Positions 43,795 to 52,059 are shown, counted from the stretch's first letter. The stretch: DNA of 64,000 nucleotides from Fodinicola feengrottensis (GCF_010993775.1 NZ_WOTO01000035.1:34926-98925); one strand, 5' to 3'. Notes: a model not told the origin generated them from the sequence alone. A program made the numbers and translations.

Positions 43795-43970
43795 AAGCAA
43801 TCCGCCTCGTCTGGCTCTAGCGCGATGTCCTGAAACCGAACCTCGCCGGCCCAATCGCGCTCTGTTTCTCGGCGAGCTCCGCAGAGGTAACAGAATTCGA
43901 TGGTGAGGGTGAGGCCGTCTTCAAGACGGTCTTCGGAGTCGTGCTCGAAGTAGTGCGGGCAGTCGTTCAT
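43791..43970 (-). CDS. Small zinc-ribbon-like protein
   Basis: 59 residues: MNDCPHYFEHDSEDRLEDGL and FCYLCGARRETERDW. CPH and CYLC could hold zinc. Unknown. Confidence 0.6.
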   Translation of the reverse strand: MNDCPHYFEHDSEDRLEDGLTLTIEFCYLCGARRETERDWAGEVRFQDIALEPDEADCL

Positions 43971-43995
43971 CAGCGCCACCACCCCGTGTTGTTAT

Positions 43996-44195
43996 TCATT
44001 TGCGCACTCTCCGTCTGACCTCGGCGCCGTGGAGCACTGCCAGGCCTATAGCGGGGGCAAACGCACCCCAGTTGGTTGTGTCGAATCAGGCTCGCCGTCA
44101 ACAACGAGCACCGCACCGCGGCCAAGGCGACCGATTTCGGCGGGACCTATTTCGCGTAGCTTGTCGCCGGCTAAGCGGTATACGCGGACGGTCAC
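43996..44195 (-). CDS. Small hypothetical, frameshifted
   Basis: About 66 residues: GTG 44195, MTVRVYRLAGDKLREIGPAE to DSTQLG, then an extra G (about 44072) and AFAPAIGLAVLHGAEVRRRV to 43996. Unknown. Confidence 0.5.
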
Positions 44196-44381
44196 TGCAG
44201 CGGCCACGATGCGTCATACCCGCTGTCGTAACCCGCGTCGAAGGCTTCTTCAAGCCACCGGCGGATATCGGAGGGGTTTTGGAAATTCTTCGAGGTCCGT
44301 CGCTAGGTCGTAAATACCTTCCGGGTAGTCCTTTTGATCGAACAGCCAGTTCTCAAACTGGCGGTTCTGGTGGGCGGTCAT
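44192..44381 (-). CDS. Small hypothetical, frameshifted
   Basis: About 62 residues: MTAHQNRQFENWLFDQKDYP to LEEF, an extra T at about 44283, then QNPSDIRRWLEEAFDAGYDS. Stop overlaps the next GTG, which supports the joined reading. Confidence 0.55.
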
Positions 44382-44521
44382 TCGTCGATCTTTTCCACGT
44401 CGCAAAGCTCGACAAAGCTTGGGTCGTCGTCGATAATTTGGCCGGCCAGCGCGTACGCCTCGTCTTCGTTCGCCGCGTCGACCTCGACGGCGCCGTCGAG
44501 CCGGATTAGGTATTTAGGCAT
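44378..44521 (-). CDS. 47-residue hypothetical protein
   Basis: MPKYLIRLDGAVEVDAANED then AYALAGQIIDDDPSFVELCD; small alpha/beta acidic protein common in actinophages. ATG overlaps the previous gene's end. Confidence 0.55.
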   Translation of the reverse strand: MPKYLIRLDGAVEVDAANEDEAYALAGQIIDDDPSFVELCDVEKIDE

Positions 44522-44845
44522 CGGCCCGCCGATCAATAGCCTCGATCCATTTGACCGCAACCGCGGCCACCTGGATCAACTCCTCGCGCGAAGGCGGATA
44601 GGGTCGGATTCTGCGAATGCCTCGCACACTTCCTCGTCCAGCACGTGTCGGAAAGTCATCTCACTGCGGCCACGAGCCGCCTCGCATTCGAGCTTGGCGT
44701 CATTGGCGGCGTTCACCCAGAAGCCGCCACCGGTTCCGTCTGGCAGATTCTGAGCTCCCCACCGCTGGTCTTGGGCGTCGCGCTCATCTCCTACTTCTGC
44801 GAGAACGCGCATGGTGACGACGAACTTAGTCAGGTCAACGCTCAT
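44514..44845 (-). CDS. Conserved actinophage protein, frameshifted
   Basis: About 109 residues. VLAEVGDERDAQDQRWGAQN, DAKLECEAARGRSEMTFRHV, VCEAFAESDPIRLR, then after an indel in TTCGCGCGAGG (about 44591) EELIQVAAVAVKWIEAIDRR. This joined pattern is a widespread actinobacterial/phage family of unknown role, resembling MazG-like proteins in charge pattern. The joined sequence preserves family length best if two bases were inserted. Confidence 0.65.
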
Positions 44846-44985
44846 GGATAGATCACCTCTAGGTGGCCGAATTCTTCGCAGAGTTCTTGCCAGCTGTAGT
44901 AGTCGACGATGTCAGTGCCGTATGTGGACAGGTCCAGCCAGGCCGAACCACGACGCTCGAACCATGTCAGCCATTCATTGATCAC
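44842..44985 (-). CDS. 47-residue hypothetical protein
   Basis: GTG start then INEWLTWFERRGSAWLDLST and SWQELCEEFGHLEVIYP. Weak ribosome site. Unknown. Confidence 0.45.
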   Translation of the reverse strand: MINEWLTWFERRGSAWLDLSTYGTDIVDYYSWQELCEEFGHLEVIYP

Positions 44986-45004
44986 GACGGCGCCTGGCGC
45001 TGGC

Positions 45005-45481
45005 TCACTCCCCGGCAGGCACATCGGGCTCGAACTCCAGATCCGCTAGCGCGTCAAGGTCAGCGGGCTCCCCGAACGGCCGCGGCACATCAATGCCGAC
45101 ATGATGGCAAGCGGCGTGTAGAAAAGTGCCGGCGGCGATGCGCGTGGCTGCGACGTAGTGCATCGCGAACTCGTTTGACTCTTCGATCTCTTCCGCCGAA
45201 AGACCTTGGGCGGTGCCGCTTTTCTCAAGGGCAACTCGCATGTAGGCGACAACGCGCTCGAACAGCTCGCTCACGGTCAATGCGATGTAGGCGGTTATCG
45301 GGTCGTGTCGCAGGTTGTAGCCAATGCCGCAGCCCTCGGTGAAGTTACGCGATATCTGGTCGATCTCCGCAGCCAACGTGTTATTGCCGGCGTACCGCAT
45401 CTCGCGCTCGTCAGAGGTCTGCTCGGCGAACTCTTTCAAAGAGGCCATGTGCACGGCCCAAGGCACTTCATGTCCAGCCAT
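45005..45481 (-). CDS. Hypothetical helical protein
   Basis: 158 residues, all-helical with acidic C-terminus: HDPITAYIALTVSELFERVV, AMHYVAATRIAAGTFLHAAC. Not recognised. Confidence 0.6.
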   Translation of the reverse strand: MAGHEVPWAVHMASLKEFAEQTSDEREMRYAGNNTLAAEIDQISRNFTEGCGIGYNLRHDPITAYIALTVSELFERVVAYMRVALEKSGTAQGLSAEEIEESNEFAMHYVAATRIAAGTFLHAACHHVGIDVPRPFGEPADLDALADLEFEPDVPAGE

Positions 45482-45485
45482 TTGA

Positions 45486-45863
45486 CTAGTCCTTCGACGT
45501 TAAGTACTCCATGAGACGCGGGTTGTCGCGGATGAGACTCAACAACGGCGCCTCCAACAGCCGGACGAGCCGCTCTTCTGCCGCTATCTGACCTGTCGAA
45601 CCCTTGAAATAGGAACGGAAATCAGGTGATCCGCACACCAAAGCGAGTAGCGCGTGTAGCAGCTCGTGAACGGTCGTGAGACGCTGCACGGTCGGCGGAT
45701 GAGCAGGGTTAACGGCGATCTCTCCCAGCCACGGGAAGGCAACTCCGTAGTCTTCGCTGTCGATGACCGAACCCTCTCGATCTACAGCGGCCTTCCAACC
45801 GACTCGCGTGGAGGCGACAGTGAAACTGATCGGGCCGACCTTGACTTTGCGCGGGGGTTTCAC
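45486..45863 (-). CDS. Zincin-like (ImmA/IrrE-type) protein
   Basis: 125 residues. TTVHELLHALLALV contains HExxH, and EERLVRLLEAPLLSL follows with the third acidic ligand position. Such small phage zincins are related to ImmA-type peptidases that cleave repressors, but here it is in the early operon. Activity and target are inferred. Confidence 0.65.
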   Translation of the reverse strand: MKPPRKVKVGPISFTVASTRVGWKAAVDREGSVIDSEDYGVAFPWLGEIAVNPAHPPTVQRLTTVHELLHALLALVCGSPDFRSYFKGSTGQIAAEERLVRLLEAPLLSLIRDNPRLMEYLTSKD

Positions 45864-46261
45864 ACGATCCCTGCAGCTTCGGCGCGTGCGCGTGCGAGTC
45901 GGTCATACTCCGCATGTGCCAGTACTGCGCTGGAGCCGCGAGCATGAATGAGCGTACGTACCCCGTTCCGCGTCTGGTACTTGCAGGTCTCCGAAACCAC
46001 CTCTTCGGATTCGGTCTGGTCTCGAAGGACTCGACGCGAGTTGTGAACGGGTGTGCTGTCGTAGTTGCTGTCACTTACCGTGTGATTTTCGCCGACAGTC
46101 AACGGCTGGTCTAGCAACGGACGCTCTACTACTTCAGCGTCGTTGTACGTATCTAAGTTGATCTTGTCGCACGCGTCTTGAGCAAGCTCGCGCGTCGCGA
46201 AGATGTGTGTTACCTCGTAATCGGAATACGAGCCGCTCTCGACGGCATAGACATGTTGCAT
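45860..46261 (-). CDS. Hypothetical protein
   Basis: 133 residues: MQHVYAVESGSYSDYEVTHI then FATRELAQDACDKINLDTYN, polar middle, helical basic end (AEYDRLARARAEAAG). The first part resembles small actinophage proteins that begin YAVxxGxYSDYxV. Unknown. Confidence 0.55.
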   Translation of the reverse strand: MQHVYAVESGSYSDYEVTHIFATRELAQDACDKINLDTYNDAEVVERPLLDQPLTVGENHTVSDSNYDSTPVHNSRRVLRDQTESEEVVSETCKYQTRNGVRTLIHARGSSAVLAHAEYDRLARARAEAAGIV

Positions 46262-46334
46262 GTCTCTCCAAACGTGCGATGTAGCAGCCGGCCCGGCAGA
46301 CCTTTGTCAGTACCGGACCGGCGCTCTGGTGTGC

Positions 46335-46490
46335 TTAGATCGCTTCCAAAATGTCAGCGATCAACCCGCCTTCGTCGAAGCCGCCTTCGACGTACTGATC
46401 GAGGGCGCGTACAACTGCGACACGTTCGTCGGAGTCCATCCGCAAGATGTAGATAGGGACGACGGCGGATGATTCTTCGACGGTGGCCAT
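46335..46490 (-). CDS. 51-residue hypothetical protein
   Basis: MATVEESSAVVPIYILRMDS, then VVRALDQYVEGGFDEGGLIA. TAATG overlap with the upstream stop. Confidence 0.55.
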   Translation of the reverse strand: MATVEESSAVVPIYILRMDSDERVAVVRALDQYVEGGFDEGGLIADILEAI

Positions 46491-46872
46491 TACAAACCCT
46501 GAACCTTCGCCCACGCCGAAATCTTGGCGTCGTCCCCGTCGTCGGTGTCGTTCAGAACGCCGCCGGTGGTGCCGAACTTCGCGACTTGATCACCTTGATG
46601 CGGCCGGCAACGGTGTCCGAGAACTTGCCGCCGTCCTCGTCAAGGAGGCCGTTGAGAATGGCGCCCTTCACTACGACGCCTTTCTGAATCTCGCCGTCCT
46701 TGGTGAGGTCGGCGAAGTCCGCCACGACAGCCTGCTTCGGGCCGAAGTTGCCGGACGTGTCGGTGTGCGGTTCCTGGATGTTGGTAAACACCACAAGGGA
46801 GCCGTCGTGCTCTTTGGCGTTGAAGTACGAGCCTTCGCTGCTCTTGGTGGGCTTTTTGTAATCGAGACCCAT
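46490..46872 (-). CDS. Probable ssDNA-binding-type phage protein, frameshifted
   Basis: About 127 residues: KKPTKSSEGSYFNAKEHDGS, VVFTNIQEPHTDTSGNFGPK, KGVVVKGAILNGLLDEDGGK; a lost G at about 46575 then gives KFGTTGGVLNDTDDGDDAKI to 46490. OB-like beta pattern and acidic C-terminus beside a RecB-type nuclease suggest single-strand binding; inferred. Confidence 0.5.
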
Positions 46873-46885
46873 GTGTTACGCTCTC

Positions 46886-47728
46886 CTAGCTAGATGGATG
46901 ACGCGGCGCCTTTACGGGGCGCTTGAACGGTGACTGATTTACGGGGGCGTTGATTGCGTCCTTGCCAAGCCCACGTACGCCTTTCCAGCCGTGCCAAGGC
47001 ATGACCTCAGTGGCTAGCGCCTTAAATACCGAGAACACCTCCGGTCCTGTATTGATCGGATGCAGCGCCCAACCCTCTGGACGGGTGTGCAGAACGACCG
47101 TGGCCTCGTACTCGCGGTTGTCCTCGACAACAGTTTCGCCGTCGACCGTGCGTAAGATGTACGGCGCGTACCGGTAGGCGCTTAATTGCAGCGCCACGGT
47201 GTCATAGACGCCGTTACCAGCTTTCGTGTCGCCGAGAACTAGTTGACCGTCGATGACAGCGCACCAGTCCGCGGTACCGAAATATCCAAGCTCTGGATTC
47301 CAGACGCTGAACTCCTGGTCGACGAATGTCGGGTGGTACTCGGCAATGAACTGTTCCCAGTTGCCGAGAAACGGCGCCATCTGCTCCGGAACCCAGCCGA
47401 CTTCTTCGCCGTCCGCCAGACGCTCGTACATCTTGTGGACCTTGGTGCCGAGCTGCGCAGCCGCGCTGGTCTCGCGGTAGGCAGCTCCGCCGATGCGGTT
47501 CTCTGCCTCTACGAACTTGCCGTCAACCAACAGGCGCACGATCTCGTCGATGTGATCAACGGCGTATTCTGACGCCTTGTTTGCGCTCCATCTCTGTAAG
47601 AAATCTTTAGAGATCAGGCCGCCGATACTTGTTACGCCAGGGATGCGCTTTCCCGTGACCGAGTCCTCAGCGTATTTATGCCCGTCGCCCTCGAACAATA
47701 TTCGAGGAGGCACCACCGCATCGGTCAT
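46886..47728 (-). CDS. RecB/Cas4-like PD-(D/E)xK exonuclease
   Basis: 280 residues. GVTSIGGLISKDFLQRWSAN, QLGTKVHKMYERLADG (His), FGTADWCAVIDGQLVLGDTK (Asp and D-x-K core), LQLSAYRYAPYIL (QxxxY). These are the motifs of phage RecB-like exonucleases used in recombination. Overlaps the HNH gene start. Confidence 0.85.
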   Translation of the reverse strand: MTDAVVPPRILFEGDGHKYAEDSVTGKRIPGVTSIGGLISKDFLQRWSANKASEYAVDHIDEIVRLLVDGKFVEAENRIGGAAYRETSAAAQLGTKVHKMYERLADGEEVGWVPEQMAPFLGNWEQFIAEYHPTFVDQEFSVWNPELGYFGTADWCAVIDGQLVLGDTKAGNGVYDTVALQLSAYRYAPYILRTVDGETVVEDNREYEATVVLHTRPEGWALHPINTGPEVFSVFKALATEVMPWHGWKGVRGLGKDAINAPVNQSPFKRPVKAPRHPSS

Positions 47729-48165
47729 GTTCTCCTCGAACCTGTCGCCTGTCGCCGCCGATTACGCTGGCAGGTTCGGCACTCGCGGCCACCGTCCACC
47801 TTGCGTATATACAGATTTTCGCCGGAATACAGATGACCGCTTGGGCAGTGTGTTTTGTTTCGCAGATGCGCGCCGGCTTCGCCTCGTCGCACATTTTCGG
47901 CGAGCGTTACAGGCTCTAGATGCCATGGGTTGACACACGCGCGATTTCGACAGAGGTGGTCTAAGTGGAGACCGTCAGGTATATCGGCCCGCAGCGCGGT
48001 GTACGCCCACCTGTGCGCCCGCCACACATGCGGCCCCACCCGGAAACGCCCGTACCCTGTAGTGTTAGGTGCTCCCGCCCAGATCAGCAATCGCAATCGC
48101 CAGGACCCACGGTGAGTTTTCGTCCGAACCGCGCCAAATATTCCTGCTCGATAGATAGCCCCGGT
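47725..48165 (-). CDS. HNH homing endonuclease, frameshifted
   Basis: About 145 residues. LSIEQEYLARFGRKLTVGPG then, after a lost G at about 48098, IWAGAPNTTGYGRFRVGPHV, HRWAYTALR, PDGLHLDHLCRNRACVNPWH and HCPSGHLYSG...ECRTCQRNR. HNH core DHxxxNxxCxNPxHL with extra zinc cysteines: free-standing homing nuclease type. Start codon not resolved (taken near 48165). Confidence 0.75.
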   Translation of the reverse strand, partial: TGAIYRAGIFGAVRTKTHRGSWRLRLLIWAGAPNTTGYGRFRVGPHVWRAHRWAYTALRADIPDGLHLDHLCRNRACVNPWHLEPVTLAENVRRGEAGAHLRNKTHCPSGHLYSGENLYIRKVDGGRECRTCQRNRRRQATGSRRT

Positions 48166-48328
48166 GTCTTGTGCGCAAAGCGTGGGCTTAGTACACTGGG
48201 GTACGTGGGAAACGCTGTCACTCGTCATCCGATCCGGAATCATCCGGCCACTCCCACGCATCGGCCGGCAGGATCCAAGCGAACAGCCGCAAAAGAGCAG
48301 CCTGAATGTAGTAGCTGATCAAAACGCA
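48166..48328. other. Short non-coding gap
   Basis: Contains the uncertain start of the HNH gene and no other recognisable element; an insertion point for the HNH gene is possible. Confidence 0.3.
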
Positions 48329-48421
48329 TCACTTCCCGGGTTTAGGCCGCGGTGTTTTCGGCGGCTTAGAGGGTTTAGGGCGACTCGGCGGCGGACGTGG
48401 TTTTGGCGGGTGTGTGGTCAT
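48329..48421 (-). CDS. 30-residue proline-rich peptide
   Basis: MTTHPPKPRPPPSRPKPSKP and on; a basic PxxP-like peptide. ATGA overlap with the upstream membrane peptide supports translation. Confidence 0.45.
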   Translation of the reverse strand: MTTHPPKPRPPPSRPKPSKPPKTPRPKPGK

Positions 48422-48519
48422 TTCCTGAACCAGGCCCACCAAAACAGGTACGGCACCGATAGACCGAAGAATGCAGCGACCGGACACTGCGTTGGGGAGC
48501 GCTGCCAGTCAGCGCCCAT
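48418..48519 (-). CDS. 33-residue membrane peptide
   Basis: MGADWQRSPTQCPVAAFFGL then SVPYLFWWAWFRK: one aromatic membrane segment. TAATG and ATGA overlaps on both sides. Confidence 0.45.
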   Translation of the reverse strand: MGADWQRSPTQCPVAAFFGLSVPYLFWWAWFRK

Positions 48520-48761
48520 TAGCGCACCCAGTAGCCGAGGTCCGACAACTTGATCTTGTAGCTGCGGACTGGCAAGCCCGCATCTGCTAGTAACTCTTCG
48601 AGCTTCTCCGCGATGCGCGAAACCTTCCGGCCGAGCTTGATCTCTTCGCCCGCGTCCTCGCGGAATCCCTCAAGCGCAGCCTGTACGGCCTGTGCTTCAT
48701 TCGGGGTCAGCGTGACGACAATTTGGGTGACCTCGTCGGTACGCGTTCGGACTTTCGCCAC
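48519..48761 (-). CDS. Small helical hypothetical protein
   Basis: 80 residues: TQIVVTLTPNEAQAVQAALE, KLGRKVSRIAEKLEELLADA. Amphipathic helices. Unknown. Confidence 0.6.
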   Translation of the reverse strand: MAKVRTRTDEVTQIVVTLTPNEAQAVQAALEGFREDAGEEIKLGRKVSRIAEKLEELLADAGLPVRSYKIKLSDLGYWVR

Positions 48762-48771
48762 TTCAGCTCTC

Positions 48772-49493
48772 CTACCTAATCGTGTACGAGTCGCCGTACG
48801 TTTTCCACGTCAGCGGAGTGTGCAGGTCGTAGTTACCGGCCGCCAGGAATAGCCGCTGCATTGTTTCGATGCGCGATGTGTCGCTGTGCGCTTCCTCGCG
48901 GAGCATGGCGGCCTTGCGAACGTTCAGGAACGCGTTTCAGGAAGACGTATTCTTTGCCGCCGTGACTAGGCAACGGGGCGTACGGAATCGTCGCCGCGCG
49001 AATGCCGCCGAAGCTGTCACGGTCGTACCCTGGTCCGTGCATTACCAGCGCGTCGTAGTAAATGAACTGACCAAGAATGCTCAGGCCATCCGCCAGCGCC
49101 TGGTTAACAGCCGGCGTGAAGTACTCGTAATCCCGGATCGAGTCTTGAGCCGAACGAAACGTTGCATTGGGTGCCGCCGTCTTCTTCCAAGACGAGACGA
49201 GACGAACGCAGCGCCCAGCCCCCCGTGTGGCTCGCGGTGCCGTTTACCTTACGCAGTGCCAGCAGGAAACGTAGCAAGCCGGCCTTGGGCGCCAGCACCG
49301 CGTACCGCTCGACGACCCGAAGCATGTCGCCCGTTCCGGAGGTGAAGCCGATGATGCCGCCCGTGTAGCCGCGGCCGTCCCCGATATCCTCGATGTAGCC
49401 GTACTGTGCGCGCCAGTCCAGAGAGCTGTTCTCCGCGGAACTGACCAACTGCATCGCGATTTCTTTCTTGGCCGTGTCGGCGAGAGTGGTCAC
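48772..49493 (-). CDS. csn: GH46 chitosanase, several frameshifts
   Basis: About 240 residues, the size of the mature Streptomyces enzyme. KKEIAMQLVSSAENSSLDWR (catalytic Glu in SAENSS), YIEDIGDGRGYTGGIIGFTS (catalytic Asp in DIGDGRG), LGQFIYYDALVMHGPG, SFGGIRAATIPYAP, KAAMLREEAHSDTSRIETMQ and WKTYGDSYTIR follow GH46 in order. Breaks at about 49228, 49205 and 48935 separate the pieces. No signal peptide: the GTG start is right at the mature end and overlaps a small membrane gene (GTGA). Hydrolyses beta-1,4 glucosamine links. Unusual cargo in phage early genes; possibly acts at lysis or on host wall sugars. Confidence 0.85.
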
Positions 49494-49671
49494 TTGAAGA
49501 TCAGCTCGACGATCCCGGCGCCGAAGAAGCCGCCAGCAACGCCGCCGCCCAAAAGGCCGATAATCGCGGCGACTACGGTCCCCCTGTGTCGCCCCCAGCC
49601 GCCGTGCCCAGTACGCCGCCCACGACTAGGGTCGCGGCGAGGATCGCGATACCTACAAGAATTTTAACCAC
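49490..49671 (-). CDS. Two-segment membrane protein, frameshifted
   Basis: About 60 residues: MVKILVGIAILAATLVVGGV to DTGG, a lost G at about 49579, then TVVAAIIGLLGGGVAGGFFG. Two Gly-rich membrane helices. Coupled to the chitosanase; a small pore or holin-like partner is conceivable. Confidence 0.5.
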
Positions 49672-49693
49672 TTCGAACTGCCTGCCTTCTCGG

Positions 49694-49948
49694 CTACTGC
49701 GCTCGCTGGACGCGAACGTCTACGTAGAACCGCGCCCGGTTGCCTGTTTCCACGTCGGTCACGATCCACTGGTCGAGACCGAAATCCAACCGATAGCGCG
49801 AGCCGTCTCGGTATACGTAGCTGCCCGTGTCGCTCGCGGCCCACGCGTGGATGATTTCGGCGACCTCGGTTTCGGATATCACGCCGTCAACCACAACACC
49901 ACAGAGACGACGGCTCACGCCACGGTCGCCCAGAAAGCGCGCGGGCAC
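49694..49948 (-). CDS. Small hypothetical protein
   Basis: 84 residues, GTG: VVVDGVISETEVAEIIHAWA then SRYRLDFGLDQWIVTDVETG. Helix then beta hairpin. Alternative GTG at 49918. Confidence 0.5.
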   Translation of the reverse strand: MPARFLGDRGVSRRLCGVVVDGVISETEVAEIIHAWAASDTGSYVYRDGSRYRLDFGLDQWIVTDVETGNRARFYVDVRVQRAQ

Positions 49949-49953
49949 AGCGC

Positions 49954-50694
49954 TCAGGCACCTGAGCCGCCGATCGGCAATGCCTCCGGCAGCGCCATGA
50001 CCGTACGGACACGGTTCCAGTCCTCACGCGTCATCTGCTTCGTCACCCGACCGGTGAGCCGGTCATACTCGTCCACCAAACCGATGTACAGGATCAACCT
50101 TGGCGTTGGCGGCGTAGGCGGCGGCGTTGGCGGCGTAGGCGGCGGCGTTGGCGGCGTAGGCGGCGGCGGCGGCGGCAGCGTAGGCGGCGGCGTTGGCGGC
50201 GTAGGCGGCGGCGGCGTTGGCGGCGGCGGCGGCGTTGGCGGCGTAGGCGGCGTTGGCGGCGGCGTTGGCGGCGTTGGCGGCGTAGGCGGCGGCGGCGGCA
50301 GTGGGCGATTCGCACCAATGTTCAGCCGCCGTAATCGCGGTTTCGCATACACGCCGGTCGCTTTCGCGAACGAACGGAAGTGCTTGCCGCGCGCACCACA
50401 CCGCGAGCCGAACGTTCAGGACCTTACTGTCCTGCTCGGACCAGTCCGCCACAGCGTCAGCGGAACCAGAGATCCGTGGCGCCATCAACGCCAACCGATG
50501 CCTCTCACCGTCGCTCACGGCATCGTTGACGCGAATGCCGGCCGACCGCAGCACTGGGTGCACGCACGTCACGTCGTCAGCCCACGACTTGCCGTCGTAC
50601 AGCCAGCCGGCGACCTGGACCAGGCACCCGCCATCTTTCGGGGGGTGGCGCCGACGCCTTTGCGGATCATCGGGATGTAGTCTGGGATGTTCAT
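49954..50694 (-). CDS. Protein with Ala-Ala-Tyr/Asn tandem repeats, two frameshifts
   Basis: About 246 residues. MNIPDYIPMIRKGVGATP, break in a C run at about 50640, then CLVQVAGWLYDGKSWADDVT, CVHPVLRSAGIRVNDAVSDG, VLNVRLAVWCARQALPFVRE, a 60-residue AAYAANAA repeat, break at about 50100, then LYIGLVDEYDRLTGRVTKQM. This globular-repeat-globular family recurs in actinobacteria and their phages; function unknown. The repeat is encoded by GGCGGCGTAGGCGGCGTTGGC-like units. Confidence 0.65.
50100..50296. repeat. GCC-rich trinucleotide-based tandem repeat
   Basis: Irregular tandem of GGCGGCGTTGGCGGCGTA units, coding Ala-Ala-Tyr/Asn on the - strand. Prone to length change by slippage. Confidence 0.85.
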
Positions 50695-50886
50695 TTACCT
50701 GTCCGCTTTCTTTGAATCGCGACCAACGAGCCAACCAGCCAGCACGAAGGCCGCTATTAGGGCAACTAGGTAGGTGACGAGGGTCATGGATGAGTTGTCT
50801 GTGAGCACACAGACGCCGGCGGCGGGGATGGCGGCCCCCAGCACACACGCCCACACTAAGAGAAGCGCCTTGAATTCGGTACTCAC
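50695..50886 (-). CDS. Two-segment membrane protein
   Basis: 63 residues from GTG 50886: LLLVWACVLGAAIPAAGVCV and MTLVTYLVALIAAFVLAGWL, basic end. Unknown. Confidence 0.6.
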   Translation of the reverse strand: MSTEFKALLLVWACVLGAAIPAAGVCVLTDNSSMTLVTYLVALIAAFVLAGWLVGRDSKKADR

Positions 50887-51032
50887 GGCTGTCCTGCCTT
50901 TACCATGATTCGCTGATTCGGATTTCGTTTCGCTAGCGCCTTGATCGTTTTCTGCGCCAGGTGCCACGAACCGAATACGTGGGTCGTGCCGTTCATGTAG
51001 ACGGTCCAGCATTCGCCGTCGATGGTGCTCAT
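50883..51032 (-). CDS. 49-residue hypothetical protein
   Basis: MSTIDGECWTVYMNGTTHVF then WHLAQKTIKALAKRNPNQRI. ATG and GTGA overlaps on both sides. Confidence 0.55.
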   Translation of the reverse strand: MSTIDGECWTVYMNGTTHVFGSWHLAQKTIKALAKRNPNQRIMVKAGQP

Positions 51033-51268
51033 TTCAGCTCGTCCCGTTGCGCGAGCGTGATTCCGCCTAGCGCGGTTGCGTATGCCTGCGCCTGCGTCCG
51101 GTATTCCTGAGCCTTGGATTCGTCCGCCTTGGCCCAGTTCCGCGCCTTCGTAGCGGAGCTATCGCGGACAATTTCAAGTGCGCGAATCAGCTTGCGTGCC
51201 TGGTCGCCGCTGATGAATCCTGTGCCGGCTACCGGTGGCGCGGCCAGTTCGTGACCTTGAAGCTTCAT
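51029..51268 (-). CDS. Small helical hypothetical protein
   Basis: 79 residues: SGDQARKLIRALEIVRDSSA then KAQEYRTQAQAYATALGG. Unknown. Confidence 0.55.
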   Translation of the reverse strand: MKLQGHELAAPPVAGTGFISGDQARKLIRALEIVRDSSATKARNWAKADESKAQEYRTQAQAYATALGGITLAQRDELK

Positions 51269-51471
51269 GACGCCATCTCCAGTTCCTGAGAGATCTTGAT
51301 GGAGCCGGTCACCAGGTGGCCGAAGGATGCTCGGGCGCCGTGCTCTTCCAGCAGATTGGCGAGGATGCCCGCGGCGACCAACGCCAGCCCATCCGGCGAG
51401 CCGCCAACGTGGTACAGAATCGTGGCGAGGACGTCGGCTTCGGTGTCGCTCAGGGGCAGGCGAGTGGCCAC
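51265..51471 (-). CDS. Small hypothetical protein
   Basis: 68 residues, GTG: LSDTEADVLATILYHVGGSP then ALVAAGILANLLEEHGARA. Unknown. Confidence 0.55.
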   Translation of the reverse strand: MATRLPLSDTEADVLATILYHVGGSPDGLALVAAGILANLLEEHGARASFGHLVTGSIKISQELEMAS

Positions 51472-51475
51472 CGGA

Positions 51476-51853
51476 CTAGTCCTCGTCTACCGGGATGTAG
51501 ACGTCGATCCAGTCGGCGATTTCTGGAAATGAGCTACTAGCGTCCGTGGGTGTGCCGTCGTTCAAGGCGGTTAACTGATCCTGATAAACCGATGTCGGCC
51601 AGCCGAGAGTCTCCTTCGCGTCGTCACCCAGTATCGCGTCGTTGAAGCCGTCGGTCGTCGATAAAACCACAAAGGGTTCGCCGCTGTTTACCATGGTGCA
51701 CGTTTCCCACGCCGCCAGACCTTGTCGCACAAGCTGATCGCCCAGCACGCCTAGACAGCAGTACGCATCTGCTCGACGCAGCGCGCTTCTGCCTTGCTTG
51801 AAATCTCCGCTGCGCAGATCCCGCAGCCACTGCTCTTTCACGGCTCGCTTCAT
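51476..51853 (-). CDS. Conserved phage hypothetical protein
   Basis: 125 residues with a pattern seen across many phages: LRSGDFKQGRSALRRADAYC, CCLGVLGDQLVRQG, LTALNDGTPTDASSSFPEIA, DWIDVYIP. Function unknown. Confidence 0.7.
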   Translation of the reverse strand: MKRAVKEQWLRDLRSGDFKQGRSALRRADAYCCLGVLGDQLVRQGLAAWETCTMVNSGEPFVVLSTTDGFNDAILGDDAKETLGWPTSVYQDQLTALNDGTPTDASSSFPEIADWIDVYIPVDED

Positions 51854-51854
51854 C

Positions 51855-52058
51855 TCAGCCTCTCGCGAAGTCTCGGCGCATCTCGCGCACGTACCGGTAA
51901 TAGTTCTCGATGCTCATGGGTGATGCGCCAAGCCCGATGTGCTTGACCCGCTCGCGGTGCTGCATGTACGACCGCACGAATCGGAGCGTTGAGGCGAGTG
52001 ATTCGCCCTGCTCCGCGGCGTACCAGGCTGCATGGACTTCGAGGTCAGGGAAGTGCAT
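51855..52058 (-). CDS. Small hypothetical protein
   Basis: 67 residues: MHFPDLEVHAAWYAAEQGES then MQHRERVKHIGLGASP. Unknown. Confidence 0.55.
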   Translation of the reverse strand: MHFPDLEVHAAWYAAEQGESLASTLRFVRSYMQHRERVKHIGLGASPMSIENYYRYVREMRRDFARG

Positions 52059-52059
52059 G

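Noticed and set aside
50100..50296. CRISPR-like array
   Set aside because: Repeats are contiguous coding units with no spacers, and no cas genes are present.
50094..50318. Arg-rich and Pro-rich frames in the repeat
   Set aside because: Shadows of the trinucleotide repeat in other frames. The Pro-rich frame matters only for its C-terminal part after the indel.
49586..50680. Glycine/valine-rich + strand frame over the GCC repeat
   Set aside because: It is the reverse reading of the Ala-Tyr/Asn repeat; the - strand frame carries the globular flanks and coupled starts.
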